Assembly: GCA_020353195.1 (NCBI GenBank) | Contig: CP070691.1 | Location: forward strand, 3,375,052 to 3,439,051 | DNA length: 64,000 bases | DNA from: Phycisphaerales bacterium | Lineage (GTDB): Bacteria > Planctomycetota > Phycisphaerae > UBA1845 | Direction: 5' to 3' | Shown: piece after piece, positions 7,819 to 15,859 of the stretch | How the letters are laid out: every line of letters starts with the position of its first letter | How positions within the stretch are numbered: position 1 is the first letter of the stretch | Made by a program: the position numbers and the translations under genes | The notes under the pieces: generated by a model | Database searches by the model: none | What the model was told of the DNA's origin: nothing | Seen by the model: the letters and a program-made list of their open reading frames with translations, nothing else

Positions 7819-8121
7819 TCATATCCGCTCGCCGCATTCCGGGCACCTCGGTTCCGTGATGCCCCGCAGGATATAGCCGCACTCTCGGCAGCGGGTCTCG
7901 CGATCATGGGCCTTCGGGCCGTATCGGGCGGTCAGGAGACCGTAGACGCAGACCGCGATGATCAGCGGGACAATCGACCGAGTAATCGACAGACCGATCA
8001 AGAAGGACGTGTTCGGTGGCGCAACGAATGCCGTAAGGAACGCGTATGTGGCTACGGACAACGCAAGGCTGCCCGCGAATCCCACGATTACCGCAATCGC
8101 CGCTCGCCAGAACCAGTGCAT
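7819..8121 (-). CDS. small zinc-ribbon membrane protein
   Basis: A 100-residue protein: two membrane helices (about 6-33 and 42-66), a short basic loop and a C-terminal zinc ribbon CRECGYILRG...CPECG (about residues 79-98). This 'CxxCGYxLRGxxxxRCPECG' ribbon is a hallmark of many small planctomycete proteins; the function is unknown. GAGGA stands nine bases upstream of the ATG. The possible gene at 8136-8402 ends 14 bases upstream on the same strand. Confidence 0.75.
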   Translation of the reverse strand: MHWFWRAAIAVIVGFAGSLALSVATYAFLTAFVAPPNTSFLIGLSITRSIVPLIIAVCVYGLLTARYGPKAHDRETRCRECGYILRGITEPRCPECGERI

Positions 8122-8135
8122 CAGTCCGGGTCCTC

Positions 8136-8402
8136 TTAGTCTCCCGTATCCATCACCTGCGCCGCCGCTTGCATGGGCCCCGGTGCCGCCGCTTGCCGGA
8201 CTTCTCCAGTGTCGTCCGGGATGCCGCAGACGTTGCTGCTGCAGTCGCGGCGCGCAGCCGGAACGACGTATCCGGTGTCTCGCATGCTCCGCGGCGCGAC
8301 CCGGACGCCGGGCTTCATGCCGGGATCATAGCCCGGATGCCCGAATCGGTCAGCTACGCTGCCTTCCGGTGACCATCGGAGGATTGGGAAAGCAGGTGCC
8401 AT
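8136..8402 (-). CDS. possible small hypothetical protein
   Basis: An open frame of 88 residues on the minus strand directly upstream of the zinc-ribbon gene. It contains three short Asp-Thr-Gly motifs (RDTGYVV, DDTGEV, MDTGD) and a CSSNVC pair. No ribosome binding site of good quality precedes the ATG and no family is recognised. It may be real because of the tight spacing to the next gene, but chance coding in this GC-rich DNA cannot be excluded. Confidence 0.25.
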   Translation of the reverse strand: MAPAFPILRWSPEGSVADRFGHPGYDPGMKPGVRVAPRSMRDTGYVVPAARRDCSSNVCGIPDDTGEVRQAAAPGPMQAAAQVMDTGD

Positions 8403-8870
8403 ACCGAACGGGCAACAAGGGAGCCATCGACAACGCGACGACGACAAGTGGCCGATGCTCCTCTTGCGAACGGAGATGCCATGTGATATGCTGATAGTGT
8501 CAATGGCCGGAAGGTGGCGAGAGCCGTGAGCCTTCCATCGAACACCCGTCACGGGCAGCAGGGAGAGGCGTTCCGCAGCGTACTCTCTCTTTTCTTTCTG
8601 CCGCAAGCCCGCGGCCCGACCAGCATTGGTTCCGAGGTCGTCGGCGACGTGATGGGGGCCAGCGCGGTCTTTCTAAACCCGGGGCGTCAGCCGGTCCGGG
8701 CTGGCCGGGTCGAGCCAATCGAGATGCGGCCGATCGTCGGCCGGCATGCAGTTCACAGGCCAATGATCGGTGCCGGGAGGGCAGTGCCGTATAGAGCACA
8801 TCGTTGGTCTGGTTGGCCCTCGTCGGGCCGGCGGAGGTGACTCAGCGGCCGTTCTCACAGGACACCTCAC
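8403..8870. other. intergenic stretch, nothing recognised
   Basis: No gene, RNA or clear repeat is seen. The plus-strand open frame near 8514-8840 has no ribosome binding site and a composition typical of chance frames. Confidence 0.4.
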
Positions 8871-9659
8871 ATGACTCGCACCAGCAACCGCATTCACCGG
8901 GTGTGCGGCCACGGCGCGATGGTCGCGTTGCTTGCCGTGACGCCGTTTGCCCTGGGTGACGTGATCTATGAAACCGAAGACCCCTTCGGGGGTATCTTCG
9001 GTCTGTGGGGCGCCGATGTGTGCATTGACCAGTCGGTGGGGCTGCGCTTCACGCCGACAGCGGATTACAGGCTTGACCGGGTGAGCGTGTGGTTTATGAG
9101 CAACGACTTCACCGGCCAGACCCACCCTCTCGTGGAACTGACGCTGCGCACAGATGACGATAGCACTGCCGACGTCAGCGTTCCGAGCGACAAGGTCCTC
9201 GAGGCCTGGAGCTTCAACGTCTCGGCCGTCGGCTGGAATCCGGTGCTCGAGGTGGTGGATTCCGTGGCTCACCCTTTGCTGGAGGTCGGCGTGGACTACT
9301 GGATCGTGGCCGAGTCCCAGGCCCCCGGTGGAGACGACGGCGTCTGGAACTTCGCGTCGTCCGGCACCGGGTTCATGGCGTTCAGCCTTGGCTACGGTCA
9401 GCCGTGGCAGCCCGGCCACGAGGGCGCGGTGGCGTCGACGATCATTGAAGGCACACCGTTGTCGGCCGGCGACATCGACGGTGACGGTGACGTGGACCTT
9501 GACGACTTCGGTGAGTTCGCGGAGTGCATGGCCGGTCCGGACGTCGCCGTCCCGCCGGCCGGTTGTACGCAAGCGGAGTTCTCCAGGGCCGACATCGACA
9601 CCGACAGCGATGTGGACCTCGGCGACTTCGCCGGGTTCCAGCAGGTGTTCACGGGCTAA
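8871..9659 (+). CDS. exported protein with C-terminal dockerin-like repeats
   Basis: A 262-residue protein with a signal peptide (about residues 1-29, ending near ALG), a beta-rich domain (30-195) like the ones found in 'choice-of-anchor' extracellular proteins, and a C-terminal pair of dockerin-like calcium loops: DIDGDGDVDLDDFGEF (about 199-214) and DIDTDSDVDLGDFAGF (about 242-257). In planctomycetes this doublet ends many secreted proteins and may dock to a cohesin or simply bind calcium; the cohesin-like protein at 32921-35257 is a possible partner type. Element E8 begins right after the stop, following a duplicated GGGCTAAGAAAA. Confidence 0.8.
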   Translation: MTRTSNRIHRVCGHGAMVALLAVTPFALGDVIYETEDPFGGIFGLWGADVCIDQSVGLRFTPTADYRLDRVSVWFMSNDFTGQTHPLVELTLRTDDDSTADVSVPSDKVLEAWSFNVSAVGWNPVLEVVDSVAHPLLEVGVDYWIVAESQAPGGDDGVWNFASSGTGFMAFSLGYGQPWQPGHEGAVASTIIEGTPLSAGDIDGDGDVDLDDFGEFAECMAGPDVAVPPAGCTQAEFSRADIDTDSDVDLGDFAGFQQVFTG

Positions 9660-9669
9660 GAAAAGGGCT

Positions 9670-9917
9670 AAGAAAAGGTGTCAGGATGATTTTTCCGGGT
9701 TCTTGCGCGGGAGTTTGCTCCAGCGATCTGGCCGGCACATGCTCGAAGCGTCGTGGTCCGCATCCTTCGCGGAGACGATCGCCCGCATGACACGGCCGTT
9801 CAGCAGATGACAAACGGTACGCCGCTCCGCCGACTGCGGTGATCGGGGCGTACCCTCGCGTCAACCACCGCCAGCGGCGATCGGCAAAAAAAGAAACCCG
9901 ACACCTTTTCTCTCGGG
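9670..9917. repeat. palindromic GTGTCAGG element E8, complete long form
   Basis: The left arm AAGAAAAGGTGTCAGGATG (9670 on) and right arm AAAAAAAGAAACCCGACACC (to about 9910) enclose about 190 bases resembling E5. It separates the 3' ends of two convergent genes. Confidence 0.8.
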
Positions 9918-9921
9918 ATGG

Positions 9922-10374
9922 TCAATGGAACGACTCCATTGACTGGCGCAGCTTCTCGGTGTCGGCTGCGATGGCGTCGGCCAGTCCGGCGGCCTCGATC
10001 GTGTACACGCGCTCGGGCGTTACATACAAGGCTACGAGATATGCCAACCGGTTCTGCCCCTCGCCGATCTCAAACGTGAACAGCACGCCAATCAGGCCGC
10101 TGCGTGACCGGAGCTCCCGACGCCCGACGAGCTTCATGCCATCCACATCGACCTTCTGGTGCTCGACGGCCGCGGCCCAGAAATCCAAGTCGGCGGACCG
10201 ATCCTCGTTTGCTCGCGATGACAAAGCGATGGCATTCCCCTGGGGCGAAACCGCCTTGAAATCGTAAGGCTTCGGGGCCTTCAGCTTGACATAGCCGTCA
10301 GGAGGCTCGAGGGTGGCGCAGCCGACCAGCCCGACCGGCAAGAGAAAACAACAGAGCACTCGGGTGCGGTTCAT
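9922..10374 (-). CDS. hypothetical lipoprotein
   Basis: A 150-residue lipoprotein (lipobox GLVGC, lipidated Cys19) with a mixed alpha/beta domain that resembles small periplasmic lipoproteins of unknown function. Its start codon is 12 bases downstream of the stop of the DUF4349 gene at 10387-11172, so the two form an operon. E8 follows its 3' end and could terminate the transcript. Confidence 0.7.
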   Translation of the reverse strand: MNRTRVLCCFLLPVGLVGCATLEPPDGYVKLKAPKPYDFKAVSPQGNAIALSSRANEDRSADLDFWAAAVEHQKVDVDGMKLVGRRELRSRSGLIGVLFTFEIGEGQNRLAYLVALYVTPERVYTIEAAGLADAIAADTEKLRQSMESFH

Positions 10375-10386
10375 GTCGCGATCTCC

Positions 10387-11172
10387 TCAACGAGTTCGCA
10401 GAAGACGATAGGGATCGAGTTCGCGCAGCCAGTCGAACGGAAGACGGGTCGCCCGGATCAGGCCGGCGCTTCGGGCCACACGCTCAAACGTCACGGAGAT
10501 GCTGCTGAAAGCTACGCGGTTCTTGATCAGCTCCAGCTTCGCCTCCAACCGCTCGATCTCCTCACCGAGGCGCTTCAGCTCCTTCTCCACCTCGAGAGCG
10601 GCTTTGACATCGTCGGCTTTGGTCAACAGGGCCTCCAACCGCGCGCGAACGGCCGTCGCGTTCCTCAGGCGCGCTTCGAGATCGACGTATTCCTCAGTGA
10701 CATCGGTAGCTTCCATCTTGCGATGCACCACGTTGCCAAGCGATTCGACACGCTTCACCGCCTCTTGATAACGCGCAACCGGCACGCGGATCGTGATCGT
10801 GTCGCCATCGACGAGCTGGACGTAGCCCTCAAAGGAACCCGCGATCTGTTCCATGTCCTCCATGGCCTGATCGACCTCCTGTACCACGATCCTATAGCCC
10901 GAGCTGTAAACGACAATGCGCCGCTCCAAGGGCACGCTAGTCTGCTGTGCTGTCAGCGACGCAAGCAGCGGGCGAGCCTGAGCGGATTCACCCTCGCGCG
11001 CAGCGGCGGCCGAGTCGATCCCGTCCAGCGCGGGGACACGCGTCTCCATATGCTCCGCTTCGCCCTGCGCTAGTCCGATGGAGAAGCAGCCGGTCAACGC
11101 CGCCAATGTGCATGCGGCCGACAGAACGACCATTGCCGTGACAACGCGCTCATCTGTAGCTGGGAAGGCCAC
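10387..11172 (-). CDS. DUF4349 coiled-coil lipoprotein
   Basis: A 261-residue lipoprotein: lipobox ALTGC (Cys29), then a DUF4349 domain (about 75-230) with the typical Tyr-Ser-Gly-Tyr strand near the start, the IRVPVARYQEAV segment, the DVTEEYVDLEARLRN segment and a long coiled coil, and a short hydrophobic/basic tail. The GTG at 11172 is preferred as start since AAGGAG lies seven bases upstream. An upstream ATG at 11223 has no such site, and an internal ATG at 11133 would shorten the charged n-region. DUF4349 proteins are envelope proteins of unknown role. First gene of a two-lipoprotein operon. Confidence 0.8.
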   Translation of the reverse strand: MAFPATDERVVTAMVVLSAACTLAALTGCFSIGLAQGEAEHMETRVPALDGIDSAAAAREGESAQARPLLASLTAQQTSVPLERRIVVYSSGYRIVVQEVDQAMEDMEQIAGSFEGYVQLVDGDTITIRVPVARYQEAVKRVESLGNVVHRKMEATDVTEEYVDLEARLRNATAVRARLEALLTKADDVKAALEVEKELKRLGEEIERLEAKLELIKNRVAFSSISVTFERVARSAGLIRATRLPFDWLRELDPYRLLRTR

Positions 11173-11731
11173 GGCCTGTCTCCTTGATGTGACAGAGGAC
11201 TTGAAACAAGATCTCGCACGCACGCGAGCGCTGAGCGGTATGCTACATCAACGAGCCGCTCTGCCGCAAGGGGAGAGACAGTCCACGGCAAACACCGGCC
11301 GTTTGGCCGGTCTATCGTGTTGAACCTGCCCCGTTCTCACGAGGGTGCAAGTAACTGCAGCCAAATGGGGGATACGGTCAACCGTGTTCGGGACGCAACC
11401 CTGTTCGGGACGGAGGTTGCGCCCCGAAGTCACGGCGAAATTCCGGCGACCTGGGCGTGTCTTCACCCATCGATTCCGGTCAGCGAGAGAGAACGCCCCC
11501 GCTCGATCCGGGCGCGGAACGGAATTGCCCGGCCCCCTTTATTGTCTGCGTCGCGCCGGCTACACTCTCTGGCGGCGGCGGTCGGCGCTGCGGGCCGCTC
11601 CCTGACGGTCGCGGTTTGGATCGGGCATGCGTCGCGTGCTCCGCAGGCCGAACCGCGCCCGTAAGGAAGCAGCGCCTGGTCGGTGGGCAGGGCGGGATGG
11701 TCGGGCTCCCGCGTTGGGAGAAAGGGTTCAC
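11173..11731. other. 559-bp divergent intergenic region with a palindromic repeat
   Basis: The region separates the DUF4349 lipoprotein gene from the epimerase gene. It holds a copy of the CGGGCCGCTCCCTGACGG repeat (11585-11676) and a short direct repeat GTTCGGGACG near 11390 and 11403. No gene or clear promoter is seen. Confidence 0.5.
11585..11676. repeat. intergenic copy of the CTCCCTGACGGTCGCGG palindromic repeat
   Basis: The arm GCGGGCCGCTCCCTGACGG running into TCGCGGTTTGG (to 11620) is followed by its imperfect inverse CCGAACCGCGCCCG...GGAAGCAGCGCC (11648-11676) with a loop of about 27 bases. The same repeat occurs twice inside the methylase gene at about 59425-59515 and 59977-60036, where it is translated. 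Confidence 0.75.
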
Positions 11732-12670
11732 ATGGCGAATTATCTGGTAACCGGCGGAGCGGGGTTCATCGGTTCTCACCTGGCGGTGCGGCTGGTCGAG
11801 ATGGGTCATTCCGTCCGCGTGCTGGACAACTTCAGCACGGGCAAGCGGTCGAACCTGGATGCGCTGGTCGGCAGGATCGACCTGATCGAGGGTGATCTGC
11901 GAATCCCTGCGGATTGCCGACGCGCGTGCGACGACATCGAGATCGTGTTCCACCAGGCCGCCATCCCCTCAGTGCCCAAGTCCGTCGAGTTCCCACAGGA
12001 CAGCCACGACGCCAATATCAACGGGACCTTCAACCTGCTCACGGCTGCCAAGGATCAACGGTGCCGCCGCGTGATCTACGCGGCCAGCAGCTCCGCCTAC
12101 GGCGACACGCAAGTGTCACCCAAGCACGAGGACCTGCGCCCGGATCCGCTCAGCCCCTATGCCGCACAGAAACTCGCGGGCGAGGTTTACTGCAGGGCGT
12201 TCACCGAATGTTATGGCCTCCAGACACTCTCGCTGCGGTATTTCAACGTGTTCGGTCCGCGGCAGGACCCGGCCAGCCAGTACGCGGCGGCGATCCCGGC
12301 GTTCGTGACCGCGATCCTGGCCGATACGCCCCCCACGGTGTTCGGCGACGGCGAGCAGACGCGCGATTTCACCTATATCGAGAACGTCGTGCACGGGAAC
12401 GTGCTGGCCGCCGGTGCGCCGCGGACCGACGGCCAGGTGGTGAACGTCGCCTGCGGCGAGAGCATCAGCGTCAACCGCGTCATCGCCCGGATCAACGAAC
12501 TGCTGGACCGCAATGTTCGCCCGGTCCACGTGGATCCCCGCCCCGGCGACGTCAGGCATTCGACCGCGGACATTCGTCGGGCCGCCGCGCTGCTCGGCTT
12601 TGAGCCGCAGGTGGGTTTCGACGAGGGGCTGAGTCAGGCGATCGAGTATTACCGGTCGATTGCGGACTGA
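11732..12670 (+). CDS. NAD-dependent nucleotide-sugar epimerase (WbpP/GalE type)
   Basis: A 312-residue extended short-chain dehydrogenase: NAD-binding TGGAGFIG (residues 6-13), the SSSAYG strand carrying the catalytic Ser, and the catalytic YxxxK (YAAQK), followed by the RYFNVFGPRQ segment that contacts the nucleotide sugar. This pattern fits UDP-GlcNAc/GlcNAcA or UDP-glucose 4-epimerases that supply surface polysaccharide synthesis. ATG 11732 is the first codon of the Rossmann strand and is preceded by GGGAG/AAAGGG. Its last 22 bases overlap the 3' end of the convergent gene at 12649-13923. The exact substrate cannot be read from sequence. Confidence 0.85.
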   Translation: MANYLVTGGAGFIGSHLAVRLVEMGHSVRVLDNFSTGKRSNLDALVGRIDLIEGDLRIPADCRRACDDIEIVFHQAAIPSVPKSVEFPQDSHDANINGTFNLLTAAKDQRCRRVIYAASSSAYGDTQVSPKHEDLRPDPLSPYAAQKLAGEVYCRAFTECYGLQTLSLRYFNVFGPRQDPASQYAAAIPAFVTAILADTPPTVFGDGEQTRDFTYIENVVHGNVLAAGAPRTDGQVVNVACGESISVNRVIARINELLDRNVRPVHVDPRPGDVRHSTADIRRAAALLGFEPQVGFDEGLSQAIEYYRSIAD

Positions 12671-13923
12671 GGCGACGACGCGGAAACCTGTGGATCCTGC
12701 GTCTCGTTCTCCATTGCCGCGCGGATTTCCAGCGCCATCCTGGCCAACGGGGACCCTCGGTTGGCCCGGTGTATCCTGTCCGCCAACCGCAGGGCCTCGT
12801 CCCGTTCCCCAGCATACCACAGGGTCAGAACGCGTACCCCCGCGGTAGGTGCAGCAGCGCTCGTGTCCGAGGCGATGGCCAGGCTCCGCAAAATGGAATC
12901 CAGCTTCTCATTCGACCAGGGCTCGATCGCAGGGACTTGGTATTCACCCGATTCGACGTCGGGTGTCTGGGCCGGGACTGTAACCAGCGATCGAAGGTCC
13001 ACGTCGCACTGAAAGACGTTGGGTGGCGACTCTTCTGCGACGCCGGGCAGCGACGACACCCGCCGCGTCTGGTCCGCCAGCAGTCGGTCCGCGATGGCCA
13101 TCGCGGTCTGATATTGACCGGACGCGGCGTGGCAGAACATCAACCCAAGCGTCGCTTCGACTTCGTTGCCGCGTTGGGTTGAGGCGCTCTGGAAGCAACT
13201 GCTCGCCTCCTGATACCGCCCCTGAGAGAAATACGTCCAGCCGTCTTCGAGCCGTTTGCGGTATTCGGCGGCCAGGCGAGCTTCCATCATCTCTGCGAAG
13301 GACCGCTGCGGGGCGGTGGGGTGCAGTCGTTGCTCAATCAGGTCGGGCATGTTGCGCAGCGTGTCATTGGTCAGCGCGTCGCGAATGCGCCCCCCTCGTG
13401 TTCCTCGCCGCACCGGTGCAAGAAACGCGTTCTCATGCAGCAGCACGCGAGGGGCCTGCAACGCCATGTACGGCGCACCGGGCACATAGCCGGTTCCGAA
13501 CTGGGCGCTCTGTGCTCGACGCCACGTGTGACGCCCGGTGTAGTCCCGGACGAAGGGCTGTGGCCTCGCCGCAAGGCTGAAATCCAGGGGATTGGCAAAC
13601 GAGTCGTAGACCCCCACCTGCCGTGGCCGAAACGTCTGGAGCGAAGGTGCTTGAAAGCGTCCGACGGGGGCGGAGCCGAAGCGGGACACATTCGGGTCAA
13701 CGTAGTTGCCAGGCGCGACGCCGCCTCCCGCCCTCGAACTGAGGCCCTCGCGGTAGAGTCGCCCGCCGGTGCTGACGGACGTCTGACCGACCGTGGCGCC
13801 GCTGTCGAGCGTGCCGGATCCACGCTGTGCCCGAGCCTGGGCGTAACTATATTCAGAGAATGAAGTTACGACAAACGCCGTCAGGACGAAGATCGCCAGC
13901 CCACCCCTACAGTTCCACTTCAT
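12649..13923 (-). CDS. exported hypothetical protein with TPR-like helices
   Basis: A 424-residue protein with a signal peptide (MKWNCRGG, hydrophobic core, cleavage near SYAQA), a Gly/Arg/Ser-rich low-complexity region (about 35-185) and a C-terminal helical part with TPR-like repeats (about 205-290 and 360-400, e.g. YFSQGRYQEASSCFQSA). TPR proteins act in protein-protein contacts; no partner is evident. ATG 13923 follows TGGAG with nine-base spacing. Two earlier in-frame starts (GTG 13947, ATG 13938) would overlap that site. The 3' end overlaps the epimerase gene tail to tail. Confidence 0.65.
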   Translation of the reverse strand: MKWNCRGGLAIFVLTAFVVTSFSEYSYAQARAQRGSGTLDSGATVGQTSVSTGGRLYREGLSSRAGGGVAPGNYVDPNVSRFGSAPVGRFQAPSLQTFRPRQVGVYDSFANPLDFSLAARPQPFVRDYTGRHTWRRAQSAQFGTGYVPGAPYMALQAPRVLLHENAFLAPVRRGTRGGRIRDALTNDTLRNMPDLIEQRLHPTAPQRSFAEMMEARLAAEYRKRLEDGWTYFSQGRYQEASSCFQSASTQRGNEVEATLGLMFCHAASGQYQTAMAIADRLLADQTRRVSSLPGVAEESPPNVFQCDVDLRSLVTVPAQTPDVESGEYQVPAIEPWSNEKLDSILRSLAIASDTSAAAPTAGVRVLTLWYAGERDEALRLADRIHRANRGSPLARMALEIRAAMENETQDPQVSASSPQSAIDR

Positions 13924-14151
13924 TGTGCGGCACTCCATCTCTCCCACGCGGTTGTCAGAACCGCTATCCTTACTCTAGCTTATACATCGGCTTGCCGCAA
14001 AGTCCACCTGATCCCCAACCCGCCAGTACTCTCCGCCCCCGCAAACCCCAATGGCAGCGACGGCGGAGCACCATCAGGCAGGCCGGTCGTCGGCAGCCCG
14101 GATGACCGCCCTCGTCCGGTCCGACGGGGCCGGTCACCGCTCTGAGAGTAT

Positions 14152-15222
14152 CTACGCACTGGCGAGCAAAAGGATCATGCCGCCGACGTAAAACAAGGCG
14201 ATTAGCACGGAATCGGGGCCTAAACGCAGCAGGCGGCGTTTCGAGGCGTAGGTCAGACCGCCCACCGCCACCGCGGTCAGGAGAATCGGCAGCAGGCCGG
14301 CCACGATGTTCCGGTCGGCGTGGAAGTACTCCCCTGCCATCAGCAGGGTGTCTCCGCGGATCAGCGACGCGACCTTGCACATGGGGATGACGAAGATGTT
14401 GAACATGTTGCTGCCGAAAATGTTCCCCAGAGCCAGGTCCATCTGTCCCATGCGCACCGCCGACAGCCCCGTTACGATCTCGGGCAGCGAGCTGGCCACC
14501 GCCAGGAAACAGGCCCCCACAAACGTCGCACCCAGAGGCCGCCCGATCCACCCGATCGGGTGGCTCGAGAGCACGTCGCCGGTCTGAGCCAGCCACCAGG
14601 CGGCGACGGCCAGTGCCAACGAGAGCCACACGATCTTCGTCACAAGGTGCGGCGTGCGAGGAGCCAGATCGAGCGGGCGAACGGCCGTGTAAATCTCCGC
14701 GCGCTCCAGGTGATACGTGGCTCGGATCGAGTTGACGTAGGCGGCCGCAATCAACGCGCAGACACCGATCTCGCACGCCTGGGCGACGTGGGGCCTGGAA
14801 TGGAACTTCTGGGTCAAGGTGATGCCGGTCAAGGCCAGGGCGATCATGAAGATGCCCCCGCTGCTGGTCAGCGTGTGGGCCGATTTCCGCCCGCCGAGAA
14901 TCGACCCGCCGCCGACCGCGATGTTGAACCAGACGATCAGCGTGATGTTGAAACTGCAGCTTCCAAACAGCGTCGCGAAGGCCAGGTCCGGGCTGCCGAT
15001 GGCCACCGAGGTGCAGCAGGTCACCACCTCGGGCAAGCTGGTGACCGTGGCCAGAAGCAGCATGCCCACCCAGGCCCGGCCGAGTTGACGCTCGTCAGCC
15101 AGGCGGTCGGCCAGCCGGGTCAGACGGGCGCCGGCCAACACCACGATCAAGCCGGCAGACAATAGCTCGACCCACAGGGCCCAGGTGGGCAGGGTCTCAC
15201 CGAAATAGAGCTTGGAAATCAC
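14152..15222 (-). CDS. sodium/calcium exchanger family membrane protein (YrbG-like)
   Basis: A 356-residue membrane protein with about ten helices and the two inverted alpha-repeats of the cation/Ca2+ exchanger superfamily: ATVTSLPEVVT...GSCSFNI in the first half and AVASSLPEIVTG...FGSNMFNI in the second. The acidic Glu of each SLPE motif coordinates Ca2+ in known exchangers. It probably exports Ca2+ or another divalent cation in exchange for Na+ or H+ across the inner membrane. It stands alone; no regulator is adjacent. Family assignment is secure, ion specificity is not. Confidence 0.88.
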   Translation of the reverse strand: MISKLYFGETLPTWALWVELLSAGLIVVLAGARLTRLADRLADERQLGRAWVGMLLLATVTSLPEVVTCCTSVAIGSPDLAFATLFGSCSFNITLIVWFNIAVGGGSILGGRKSAHTLTSSGGIFMIALALTGITLTQKFHSRPHVAQACEIGVCALIAAAYVNSIRATYHLERAEIYTAVRPLDLAPRTPHLVTKIVWLSLALAVAAWWLAQTGDVLSSHPIGWIGRPLGATFVGACFLAVASSLPEIVTGLSAVRMGQMDLALGNIFGSNMFNIFVIPMCKVASLIRGDTLLMAGEYFHADRNIVAGLLPILLTAVAVGGLTYASKRRLLRLGPDSVLIALFYVGGMILLLASA

Positions 15223-15379
15223 CGTGGCTAATCCGCGCGCAAACAGAGAACGGCGCCCCGGACGAAGCGGCTGATTATATCGGGGGGACGGTCTGCGGCA
15301 ATTCCAAACCCCGTCTGAATCTATACCCGCGGTCGGCCTTTACGTTGTGGGTGCCGAGAGAACCGGCGGATCGTGGAGT

Positions 15380-15631
15380 TCACCCCGCGGTGAAGAAGCG
15401 ATGATCAGTGCCGCCGGGGCCGATGCGCGCGCGTACCTTGGCCAGGCAGTGGGGGCAACGGCCTTCATACGCGGTGCCTGCTTGGTTGCGATAGAGCCGG
15501 GCGTAAGCGTTGCAGCATTCGAACAGAACGCCGATCCAGCGGCGCCTCGGGGAGTGCGGGGTGGCCCCCTCCTCCTCACCCTCATCGCGAAGGCGGACTC
15601 CGTCAATATAGTAATCGGGGGTCTCGCTCAT
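15380..15631 (-). CDS. small planctomycete zinc-binding protein
   Basis: An 83-residue soluble protein with a Cys pair in ECC (39-40) and CPHC (59-62) that could bind one zinc ion, between conserved aromatic segments (RRRWIGVLFECC, YARLYRNQAGTAYEG) and a C-terminal GPGGTDHRFF motif. I recall near-identical small proteins in many planctomycete genomes without a known function. The ATG at 15631 begins the conserved part (MSETPDYY); a much longer frame extends upstream but lacks similarity to anything. Confidence 0.7.
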   Translation of the reverse strand: MSETPDYYIDGVRLRDEGEEEGATPHSPRRRWIGVLFECCNAYARLYRNQAGTAYEGRCPHCLAKVRARIGPGGTDHRFFTAG

Positions 15632-15859
15632 CGGTTCTGTTAGGCAATATCGGATGAGTTGCCGGGCGGAGTTGAACGTACGGCGCCGGGATCCGGGTCG
15701 GCTTATCGGCCTGCGGCCGACAGCGCAACGTGCTTGCCCACATTGGGACGGTCGGGCACAATCAGGCGGCTCGAGTTTCGTGTACGCCGGCCGCGAACCG
15801 CGCCCGCGGGGCGCCCGGTCCGGTTCGGCGTCCGCGCGGACCTCTTTCGGCGGCCGATC

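Noticed and set aside
290-9921. Integron cassette array
   Set aside because: Genes and palindromes alternate, but gene orientation is mixed, the elements lack the GTTRRRY/RYYYAAC core of attC sites, and no integron integrase is present.
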